Origin: Umezawaea sp049997955 | GTDB taxonomy: Bacteria; Actinomycetota; Actinomycetes; Mycobacteriales; Pseudonocardiaceae | Assembly (NCBI GenBank): GCA_049997955.1 | Contig: JAEBDY010000001.1 | Coordinates: 1 to 64,000 of the forward strand | Reading direction: 5' to 3' | DNA length: 64,000 nt | Shown: positions 57,892-64,000 of the stretch, piece after piece | Layout: each line of letters begins with the position of its first letter | Position numbering within the stretch: position 1 is the first letter of the stretch | Notes under the pieces: model-generated | Databases searched by the model: none | The model's input: the letters and a program-made list of their open reading frames with translations, nothing else | Told to the model about the DNA's origin: nothing | Program-made: the position numbers and the translations under genes

Positions 57892-57919
57892 TTACCGCCA
57901 GTAAGCTACTGGCGAGTTA
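57892..57919. promoter_or_regulatory. Paired TTAC-type operators upstream of the SDR gene
   Basis: TTACCGCCAGTAA (57892-57904) and CTACTGGCGAGTTA (57906-57919), which are also inverted relative to each other (CGCCAGT/ACTGGCG). They overlap the end of the aldo-keto reductase gene. Confidence 0.6.
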
Positions 57920-58828
57920 AACGCTGGCGTCCGTGAGCCGCTGCACCTCGGCGCGGGACAGCTGCAGGTCGAGCACGGGCAGCAGCGCTTCGAGCTGCTC
58001 GGTGTTGCGCGCGCTGGCCAGCACGGACGGCACCGTCGGCTGCGCGGTGATCCACGCCAGCGCGACCGCGGCGACCGACGTGGCGTTGGCCGCGGAGATC
58101 TCGTCCAGCGCCGCCAGGACGCGCAGACCCCGGTCGTCCAGGAACTTCGCCGCCCCGGCCGCCCGCGGGCTGTCCACGTCGACGCCAGGCCGGTACTTGC
58201 CGGTCAGGAAGCCCTTCGCCAGACCCCAGTACGGCAGCGCGGACAGGTTGTTCGCCGCCACCACGTCCGCCACCTCGCCCTCGTACGCCGAGCGGGCGAC
58301 CAGGCTGTACTCCGGCTGGAGCGCGACGAACCGGGCGAGGCCGTCGCGGTCGGACACCGCCAGCGCCTCCGCCAGCCGCGCCGCGGAGAAGTTCGAGGCG
58401 GCGACGTGCCGCACCTTGCCCGCGCGCACGAGCTCGTCGAACGCGCCCATGAACTCCTCGGGGGACGTCTCCTCGTCGTCCCGGTGCGCGTAGTACAGGT
58501 CGATGTGGTCGACGCCGAGCCGCTTCAGCGAGGCCTCGGCGGCGGTCTTGACGGTCGTGGCCCTGAGATCGTCCAACCCCTCGGTCATGCCGACCTTGGT
58601 GGCGATCACGACGTCGGCCCGGTTGCCGCGCGCCGCGAGCCACTGCCCGAGGATCGTCTCGGACTTGCCGCCCGCGTACAGGTCGGCGGTGTCGATGGAG
58701 TTGCCGCCCGCGGCGGTGTACGCGTCCAGGACCGCGAACGACTGCTCCTGGTCCGCGGTCCACCCGAAGACGTTGCCGCCGAGCGTCAGCCGGGACACGT
58801 CCAGATCGCTGGTGCCGAGTTTCGCCAT
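57917..58828 (-). CDS. Aldo/keto reductase
   Basis: 303 residues, (beta/alpha)8 barrel. The catalytic tetrad is visible: Asp and Tyr in NSIDTADLYAGG, Lys in VVIATKVGM and His in LYYAHRDDEE. The NADPH-site strings are ASNFSAARLAEAL, LQPEYSLVARSA and the late VPSVLASARNTEQLEALL. Reduces aldehydes or sugars; substrate unknown. The ATG follows minus-strand TAGTTT (58840-58835) by 6 nt. Its last bases overlap the operator of the SDR gene. Confidence 0.9.
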   Translation of the reverse strand: MAKLGTSDLDVSRLTLGGNVFGWTADQEQSFAVLDAYTAAGGNSIDTADLYAGGKSETILGQWLAARGNRADVVIATKVGMTEGLDDLRATTVKTAAEASLKRLGVDHIDLYYAHRDDEETSPEEFMGAFDELVRAGKVRHVAASNFSAARLAEALAVSDRDGLARFVALQPEYSLVARSAYEGEVADVVAANNLSALPYWGLAKGFLTGKYRPGVDVDSPRAAGAAKFLDDRGLRVLAALDEISAANATSVAAVALAWITAQPTVPSVLASARNTEQLEALLPVLDLQLSRAEVQRLTDASV

Positions 58829-58834
58829 GGATCG

Positions 58835-58840
58835 AAACTA
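58835..58840 (-). promoter_or_regulatory. Leaderless promoter -10 (TAGTTT) of the aldo-keto reductase gene
   Basis: Reads TAGTTT on the minus strand, 6 nt from the ATG at 58828. Confidence 0.5.
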
Positions 58841-58928
58841 CCGCTCGGCGCGCGTGGCCACCGCGTGGATTAAATGGGCTCGCGCCCCGGTTGACGGGGA
58901 CGACCGATCCGATTCGTGGGGAGCCGAA

Positions 58929-59759
58929 GTGACCGTGGAACTGGGACCGTTCGGGGTGTGGAGTCCGGCGCAGCTGTGGGAGGGCGAAGGGGATGCCGCC
59001 GCGGAGTTGGAGGGCCTCGGCTACGGCGCGCTGTGGCTGGGCGGATCGCCCGGCGGTGACCTCGACGCCGTGTCCGCCGTGCTGCGCGGGACGAGCGGGC
59101 TCACTGTCGCCACCGGCATCGTGAACGTCTGGACCGACTCCGCGGAGCGGCTGTCCGCCACCTACCGGCGGATCGAGGGCGACCACCCCGGTCGCTTCCT
59201 GGTCGGCATCGGCGCGGGCCACCCCGAAGCCGCGGGCGACCAGTACGTGAAGCCCTACGACAAGCTCGTCGGCTACCTCGACGAGCTGGACGTGCCCGAC
59301 GACCGCCGGATCCTCGCGGCCCTCGGCCCGCGCGTCCTCAAGCTCGCCGCCGCCCGCACCGCGGGCGCCCACCCGTACCTCGTGACGCCGGAGCACACCG
59401 CCTCGGCCCGCGAGGTCATCGGCGCGGGCCCGCTCCTCGCGCCCGAGCAGCACGTCGTGCTGGAGACCGACCCGACCACCGCCCGCGCGCTGGCCAGGAC
59501 GTCCATCGAGATGTACCTCGGCCTGCGGAACTACACGAACAACTGGCTCCGGCTCGGCTTCACCGAGGACGACCTCGTCGACGGCGGCAGCGACCGGCTG
59601 GTCGACGCGCTCGTCGCGTGGGGCTCGCCGGAGCAGGTGGCCGCCCGGCTCCGGGAGCACCTGGCGGCGGGCGCCGACCACGTCGCGGTGCAGCTGGTGA
59701 CCGCTGACCACAGCCACCACCGCGAGGGGTTCCGCGAGCTGGCGGCGGTGCTGTTCTAA
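58929..59759 (+). CDS. LLM-class flavin (probably F420) oxidoreductase
   Basis: 276 residues and a TIM-barrel of the luciferase-like monooxygenase family. It has GLGYGALWLGGSPGGDLDAVSAVLRGTSGLTVATGIVNVW (barrel start and cofactor edge), HPGRFLVGIGAGHPEA and a C-terminal LVAWGSPEQVAARLREHLAAGADHVAVQLV, the common actinobacterial F420-dependent pattern. Substrate unknown. GGGGAG stands upstream of the GTG. An earlier in-frame run from 58503 is antisense to the aldo-keto reductase. Confidence 0.85.
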   Translation: MTVELGPFGVWSPAQLWEGEGDAAAELEGLGYGALWLGGSPGGDLDAVSAVLRGTSGLTVATGIVNVWTDSAERLSATYRRIEGDHPGRFLVGIGAGHPEAAGDQYVKPYDKLVGYLDELDVPDDRRILAALGPRVLKLAAARTAGAHPYLVTPEHTASAREVIGAGPLLAPEQHVVLETDPTTARALARTSIEMYLGLRNYTNNWLRLGFTEDDLVDGGSDRLVDALVAWGSPEQVAARLREHLAAGADHVAVQLVTADHSHHREGFRELAAVLF

Positions 59760-59896
59760 CGGGGGATTGCGCGCAGGTCACCGACAGTTTCGGGCTACTC
59801 CGATCGCCAAGTAGGCCCATGATCAACTGTATCGGTCGGGTGGCGTCGTAGGATGCCCACTGATACGGCGTTCAGGGCACCTGAGGAGGACGACCG

Positions 59897-60931
59897 ATGC
59901 CCATCGCAACCCCCGAGGTCTACGCCGAGATGATCAGTCGCGCGAAGGCGAACGAATTCGCCTACCCCGCGATCAACGTCACCTCGTCCGAGACCCTCAA
60001 CGCGGCACTCCGCGGATTCGCCGAGGCCGAGAGCGACGGCATCATCCAGGTCTCGACCGGTGGTGCGGAGTTCGCGTCCGGCACCAAGGTCAAGGACATG
60101 GTCACCGGCGCTGTCGCACTGGCCGAGTTCGCTCACGTGGTCGCGGCGAAGTACCCCGTCAACATCGCGCTGCACACCGACCACTGCCCCAAGGACAAGC
60201 TGGACGGCTACGTCCGCCCCTTGATCGGCATCAGCCAGGAGCGCGTCGCACGCGGAGAGAACCCGCTGTTCCAGTCCCACATGTGGGACGGGTCCGCGGT
60301 GCCGCTCGACGAGAACCTGAAGATCGCCGCCGACCTGCTCCAGGAAGCCGTCAAGGCGAAGATCATCCTGGAGATCGAGGTCGGTGTCGTCGGCGGCGAG
60401 GAGGACGGCGTCGACAACGAGATCAACGACAAGCTCTACACCACCACCGAGGACTTCCTGAAGACCGTGGAAGCACTCGGCGCGGGCGACCGGGGCCACT
60501 ACCTGCTCGCCGCGACCTTCGGCAACGTGCACGGCGTCTACAAGCCGGGCAACGTGAAGCTGCGCCCCGAGGTCCTCAAGCAGGGCCAGGACGCCGTGGC
60601 TTCGCAGTTGGGCCTGGCAGCGGGCTCCAAGCCGTTCGACCTCGTGTTCCACGGCGGCTCCGGCTCGCTGCTGGAGGAGATCCACGAGTCGCTCTCGTAC
60701 GGCGTCGTGAAGATGAACATCGACACGGACACGCAGTACGCGTTCACCCGCCCGATCGTCCAGCACATGTTCACCAACTACGAGGGTGTGCTGAAGATCG
60801 ACGGCGAGGTCGGCAACAAGAAGGTCTACGACCCCCGCAGCTACCTCAAGGCAGCTGAGGTGGGCATGGGCGCCCGCATCGCGCAGGCGTGCGAGCACCT
60901 GAAGTCGTCCGGTCGCATGATCGCCGGCTGA
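59897..60931 (+). CDS. fba: Class II fructose-1,6-bisphosphate aldolase
   Basis: 344 residues. Zinc and catalytic elements: IALHTDHCPKDKLDGYV (Zn His and catalytic Asp), ILEIEVGVVGGEEDGVDNEI, GNVHGVYKPGNVKLRPEVL, LVFHGGSGS and VVKMNIDTDTQYAFTRP. It cleaves FBP to GAP and DHAP in glycolysis and acts in reverse in gluconeogenesis. AGGAGGA stands 7-8 nt before the ATG. A terminator follows. Confidence 0.97.
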   Translation: MPIATPEVYAEMISRAKANEFAYPAINVTSSETLNAALRGFAEAESDGIIQVSTGGAEFASGTKVKDMVTGAVALAEFAHVVAAKYPVNIALHTDHCPKDKLDGYVRPLIGISQERVARGENPLFQSHMWDGSAVPLDENLKIAADLLQEAVKAKIILEIEVGVVGGEEDGVDNEINDKLYTTTEDFLKTVEALGAGDRGHYLLAATFGNVHGVYKPGNVKLRPEVLKQGQDAVASQLGLAAGSKPFDLVFHGGSGSLLEEIHESLSYGVVKMNIDTDTQYAFTRPIVQHMFTNYEGVLKIDGEVGNKKVYDPRSYLKAAEVGMGARIAQACEHLKSSGRMIAG

Positions 60932-60950
60932 CCTGTTCGTTTGCACGGCG

Positions 60951-60979
60951 ACCGCCCCTCGGAGTTTCCGGGGGGCGGT
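60951..60979 (+). terminator. Terminator after fba
   Basis: ACCGCCCCTCGG / CCGGGGGGCGGT, 12-bp stem with one G-T pair and an AGTTT loop, followed by TTTCTTTG. Confidence 0.8.
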
Positions 60980-60986
60980 TTCTTTG

Positions 60987-61090
60987 TCCGGAGTTCGGAT
61001 TGCTTGAGGTGGTCCGGAGTCTGGATTGCTTGAGGTGGTCCGGTGCGGGCAGCGCTGTAGGCGGTCCGGGGGCGGCCGATGTGACTTGGG
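60987..61090. repeat. 26-bp tandem repeat (two good and two degenerate copies)
   Basis: Units start at 60987, 61013, 61039 and 61065, each opening with TCCGG. The first two differ at two positions (GGATTGCTTGAGGTGG shared). The third and fourth are eroded. The run lies in the 447-bp gap between convergent fba and the membrane-protein gene, where no gene is seen. Confidence 0.75.
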
Positions 61091-61236
61091 GACCCCGCAT
61101 TTGACCCTTGATCGGGCTAAAAGGGCAGTCCGAAGGCCTACCCGATCACCAATTTTAAGGGGCAAATCCCCAAGTAAAATCGGCCGCTACGCGGGTCGAG
61201 CGCATGACACCAGTCAGCCAATCGGCGACAATCTTC

Positions 61237-61292
61237 CAGCAGTCAGCAGTCAGCAGTCAGCAGTCAGCAGTCAGCAGTCAGCAGTCAGCAGT
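61237..61292. repeat. 7-bp tandem repeat CAGCAGT x 8
   Basis: Eight perfect head-to-tail copies of CAGCAGT, followed by eroded CAGCAGA-like units to about 61310. The heptamer is not a multiple of three, and the tract lies outside any gene, in the convergent gap. It is a candidate slippage hot spot. Confidence 0.9.
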
Positions 61293-61378
61293 CAGCAGAA
61301 AGCAGAAAGAGCCGCAACCTGCTTGAGTCAGCTGTTTGTCGCGTTGGCACGCAAGCGTGGACAGAACCGGACCACAGA

Positions 61379-62482
61379 TCAAGCAACCGCCGCCCGCCTC
61401 CGCGTCCAGAAGTCCACACCCGTCCACGAAACCGCCAGCAGCACGAACGTGACCGCGGCCGACGGGTACAGGATCGGGGGTGCTTCGAGCCACTGCTGCT
61501 GCACCCAGATGCCGCCGTACCCGATGCCGGTGACCGCCGCCGACCCCAGCAGCGCGGCCGAGTACGCGGGTAGCGACGCCGTGTGCGCCAGGTCGACGCA
61601 GACGCCCACGAGGACCAGGAACAGCGGTACGGCGGACGTCGGGAAGTCGGCGCCCATCAGCACGGGCCAGATCAGGCAGCGGTAGACGACGTACCCGCCC
61701 GCCACGGCGGTCGCGGCCCAGCGCTTGCCGATCGTGCGCCTGGCCAGGACCAGCACGACGCCCGTGGAGACCAGGCCCCACAGCGGGTACACCCAGTCCG
61801 CGATCGGCAGGGCGAAGCTGAGGACCGCTGTCCGGTCGACCGGTCTGCCGATCTGGTCGGCGGCGAACTGGAGCAGGATCGGTTCGGCCTCCGGCCTGCC
61901 CGCGTCCCACGCGCCGAGCGCGATCACGCCGTACTCCTGGTGCTGGTTGGGGAACCAGGTGTTCTCCAGGAAGAACATCCACAGCGCCGCGAGCCCGAAC
62001 GTGCCCGCGCGACCCACCGGGTAGTGGTGCGTCCAGCCCCGGACGGCGCCCGCGAGCATGATCCCGGTGCCGAGGTACAGCAGCGCGTGCGAGCCGCTCC
62101 ACGACGTGATGTCCAGGCCGTTGACCCGGTGGTTGATCAGGTCGATCGGCAGCGCGATCAGGAACACGCCCGTGCCCCACTGCATCAGCCGCAGCGCGAG
62201 CTTGTCCACGCCGTAGCCGGTGAACGTGTGGAAGAGCGTCAACCCCACGACGAGGACCGTGCCGACGGTGTTGATCAGGTGCGGTGGCGCCAGCTCGTCG
62301 CGCAGCCACTTGAAGTGCCACGCGACGTCCCACGACGAGCCGAGCAGCTTCAGCAGCATGCCGACCAGCCAGAGCCGGTACAGCAGCTCGGCCAGCGGCT
62401 TCGGCGTGTCGCGGCCGGGTTCTCCGCGCTCCCAGTACTGGTCGCGGAACTCCGCGACGCGTCCCCTTGCCCCCGTGTTCAC
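61379..62482 (-). CDS. Polytopic membrane protein, unrecognised
   Basis: 367 residues and about nine predicted helices. The first helix has LLKLLGSSWDVAWHFKWLRDELAPPH, then NTVGTVLVVGLTLFHTFTGYG and GSHALLYLGTGIM. The strict W-D-x-x-W-H-F, P-P-H and helix-embedded His residues suggest a metal or haem/quinone site, which is inference only. The tail is short and basic. The GTG at 62482 has no strong RBS or -10. The gene's 3' side carries the tandem repeats. Not matched to any family I recognise. Confidence 0.65.
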   Translation of the reverse strand: MNTGARGRVAEFRDQYWERGEPGRDTPKPLAELLYRLWLVGMLLKLLGSSWDVAWHFKWLRDELAPPHLINTVGTVLVVGLTLFHTFTGYGVDKLALRLMQWGTGVFLIALPIDLINHRVNGLDITSWSGSHALLYLGTGIMLAGAVRGWTHHYPVGRAGTFGLAALWMFFLENTWFPNQHQEYGVIALGAWDAGRPEAEPILLQFAADQIGRPVDRTAVLSFALPIADWVYPLWGLVSTGVVLVLARRTIGKRWAATAVAGGYVVYRCLIWPVLMGADFPTSAVPLFLVLVGVCVDLAHTASLPAYSAALLGSAAVTGIGYGGIWVQQQWLEAPPILYPSAAVTFVLLAVSWTGVDFWTRRRAAVA

Positions 62483-62679
62483 CCGGACATGATGCGTCCC
62501 CTTCGCCCCGCTAGGAAGCGAGGTTCTCCCTGGTCTTTCCGGTACTTACCCCTAGGGGAGGGCCCTGAGCAGCGTGAATGCCGGTTCACTCTTCCGAACA
62601 GGTGACTTCCGTTGCTCCGGACGGCCGAACGGGAGAGGGTGCGGCGCTGAGAACCCGCTGAGAGCCATAGGAGATCAAC

Positions 62680-62766
62680 ATGGGTGTGAAGCTCGTCGCC
62701 GGCGTCCTCGTTTCGGCCCTGGTGCTCGCGGCGGTGGCCGTGGTGGCGAGGGTGTTCCTGGCCTGA
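62680..62766 (+). CDS. 28-residue membrane peptide
   Basis: It encodes MGVKLVAGVLVSALVLAAVAVVARVFLA, a single transmembrane helix with a Lys at the inner end and an Arg near the outer end. A strong AGGAGA stands 6 nt before the ATG. The 197 bp upstream (62483-62679) shows no other gene. It is upstream of DUF3151 and FUSC, so it may be the first gene of a small operon. Function unknown. Confidence 0.6.
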   Translation: MGVKLVAGVLVSALVLAAVAVVARVFLA

Positions 62767-62792
62767 CGGGGCACGTGGGGCACGATTACCCC

Positions 62793-63200
62793 ATGACCAA
62801 CCTCCTCGGACCGGACCCGACCCTGCTGCCGGAACGTCCGGAGGCGCAGGCCGCCTCCGACGGCGGCACCGATCCAGGCAAGATCGTCCGCGCCTACCCC
62901 GATTTCAGCGAGGCGTGGGCGCTGCTCGCGGAGCGCGCGCTCCAGGCGGGCGACCCGGTCGCGGCGTACGCCTACGCGCGCACCGGCTACCACCGCGGTC
63001 TCGACCAGCTGCGCCGCGCGGGCTGGAAGGGCTTCGGCCCGGTGCCGTGGCGGCACCGCCCCAACCAGGGCTTCCTGCGGGCGCTCGCCGCGCTGGCGCG
63101 GGCGGCGGACGAGATCGGCGAGACCGAGGAGCACGAGCGCTGCTCGAAGTTCCTCGCCGACAGCGACCCGCAGGCGCCCGCGGCGCTCGGCTTGAGCTGA
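62793..63200 (+). CDS. DUF3151 protein
   Basis: 135 residues, a small all-alpha protein. It has PDFSEAWALLAERALQ (TPR-like), AYAYARTGYHRGLDQLRRAGWKGFGPVPWRHRPNQGFLRAL and CSKFLADSDPQAP, which is the DUF3151 pattern found throughout actinomycetes. Role unknown. A weak CACGAT hexamer lies 6 nt before the ATG. FUSC starts 3 bp after its stop. Confidence 0.85.
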   Translation: MTNLLGPDPTLLPERPEAQAASDGGTDPGKIVRAYPDFSEAWALLAERALQAGDPVAAYAYARTGYHRGLDQLRRAGWKGFGPVPWRHRPNQGFLRALAALARAADEIGETEEHERCSKFLADSDPQAPAALGLS

Positions 63201-63203
63201 TCG

Positions 63204-64000
63204 ATGGGCGCGGTGCGTGCGGAGCTGGGGCGGAGGCTCCAGCGGTGGCGGCGCACCGCGCTGCCGATCCTCCAGGCCGCGCTGGCCGCCGGGCTGGCGT
63301 GGTTCGTCGCGACTGCGGTGGTCGGCCACCCGCACCCGTTCTTCGCGCCCATCTCCGCGGTCGTCTGCCTCGGCGTCTCGCTGGGGCAGCGGCCCCGCCG
63401 GGTGGCGGAGCTGGTCGTGGGCGTCTCGGTCGGCGTCGGCGTCGGGGACGTGCTGATCTCGCAGATCGGCTCCGGTCCGTGGCAGATCGCGCTGGTCGTG
63501 GCGCTGGCGATGTCGGCGGCCGTGCTGCTCGACGGCGGCGCGGTCATCGCCCTTCAATCCGGGTCGTCCGCGGTGCTGGTGGCGACGCTGCTGCCGCCCA
63601 GCACGAACGGCGGGCTGGACCGGATGGTCGACGCCCTGATCGGCGGCCTCGTCGGCCTGGCCGTTACGGCGCTGCTGCCCGCCAACCCGCTCACCATCGC
63701 GCACCGGCACGGCAAGGTCGTGCTGTGCGAGCTGTCCACGGCCCTGCGCGGCATCGCGAGCGCCGTGGCCGAGCACGACACCGTGAAGGCCGCGGGCGTG
63801 CTCGCCCAGCTGCGCAAGAGCCAGTCCGCCATCGAGGAGTTCAAGGACGCGCTCAAGGCCGGCAAGGAGATCGCGACCATCGCGCCGATCCGCTGGCACC
63901 GCCGCAACGAGCTGGACCACTACCGCGAGGCCGCCGTGCCGGTCGACTACGCGCTGCGCAACACCAGGGTGCTGGCGCGCCGGGCCCTGGCCGCCCTCAG
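63204..64000 (+). CDS. FUSC/aromatic-acid exporter-like membrane protein (partial)
   Basis: 265 codons are readable and the frame leaves the right edge. The protein has an N-terminal basic segment (GAVRAELGRRLQRWRRTALP) and then about five helices (LQAALAAGLAWFVATAVVG; HPHPFFAPISAVVCLGVSLGQRPRRVAELVVG; ISQIGSGPWQIALVVALAMSAAVLLDGG). A conserved soluble loop follows, with TVKAAGVLAQLRKSQSAIEEFKDALKAGKE. Relatives export aromatic acids or fusaric acid. It follows DUF3151 by 3 bp. The C-terminal part is missing only because the window ends. Confidence 0.82.
   Translation, partial: MGAVRAELGRRLQRWRRTALPILQAALAAGLAWFVATAVVGHPHPFFAPISAVVCLGVSLGQRPRRVAELVVGVSVGVGVGDVLISQIGSGPWQIALVVALAMSAAVLLDGGAVIALQSGSSAVLVATLLPPSTNGGLDRMVDALIGGLVGLAVTALLPANPLTIAHRHGKVVLCELSTALRGIASAVAEHDTVKAAGVLAQLRKSQSAIEEFKDALKAGKEIATIAPIRWHRRNELDHYREAAVPVDYALRNTRVLARRALAAL

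Noticed and set aside
61237..61310. CRISPR array
   Set aside because: The unit is 7 bp with no spacers. It is a simple tandem repeat.

Overview
The window is high-GC actinobacterial DNA, most probably from the order Pseudonocardiales (Saccharothrix/Actinosynnema/Lentzea type). The grounds are the dnaK-grpE-dnaJ-hspR operon with HAIR operators, a Dcd resembling the bifunctional mycobacterial enzyme, a FadE5-type acyl-CoA dehydrogenase plus an EtfD-like Fe-S reductase, an LLM-class (F420-type) oxidoreductase, DasR-type control of amino-sugar genes, and many GTG starts with probable leaderless promoters. Genus cannot be fixed from the sequence alone. Most of the window looks like ordinary chromosome. 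The only mobile-element trace is the 3' end of an IS3-type transposase at the left edge.

Layout. 1-5.3 kb: IS3 remnant with a long perfect hairpin, a secreted S37 peptidase, a divergent HTH/Clp-N pair against a PIN/NYN-like protein with twin operators, an NHL-thioredoxin protein and a GroES-like protein. 5.3-14.7 kb: VanW protein, DUF1206 membrane protein, fadE5, a sodium:solute symporter, tRNA-Gly(CCC), dcd, a CDF metal transporter and a small holin-like membrane protein. 14.8-17.6 kb: a membrane-anchored NB-ARC/TPR (STAND) protein with less GC-rich DNA. 17.7-24.8 kb: the EtfD-like reductase divergent from a TetR regulator, a DUF4097 lipoprotein and an HTH-TM-binding-protein-VWA fusion. 24.8-37 kb: the HspR heat-shock block (dnaK operon, a nucleotidyltransferase fused to its end, and clpB) interrupted by a flavohaemoglobin-like gene, a MarR-MFS pair and a VOC protein. 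37-45.5 kb: pyrE among small membrane-anchored proteins, a TrmH methyltransferase, a GH76-like protein, and a translationally coupled acyltransferase-P450-thioester reductase operon. 45.5-53.3 kb: LacI divergent from a PfkB kinase and a P-loop kinase, two DedA proteins, a second DHA2 efflux pump and a GlcD-type oxidase. 53.3-56 kb: nagA-ROK kinase with a DasR-type site and a decayed DeoR regulator. 56-64 kb: ECF sigma factor, YciI, SDR, aldo-keto reductase, LLM oxidoreductase, class II aldolase, two tandem-repeat tracts, a polytopic membrane protein, a 28-residue membrane peptide, DUF3151 and a partial FUSC transporter.

Connections read from non-coding DNA. (1) Copies of a TTAC-N6-GTAA-like palindrome lie upstream of fadE5, of etfD/TetR and of an SDR gene, which suggests one local regulon coupling acyl-CoA oxidation to its electron acceptor. 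(2) HAIR sites mark dnaK and clpB as HspR targets. (3) A dre-like site precedes the nag operon. (4) At least 17 starts sit 5-7 nt downstream of a TAnnnT hexamer, consistent with leaderless transcripts, and this decided several start codons. The candidates for undescribed biology are the acyltransferase-P450-reductase operon, the membrane NB-ARC/TPR protein and the shared TTAC regulon.
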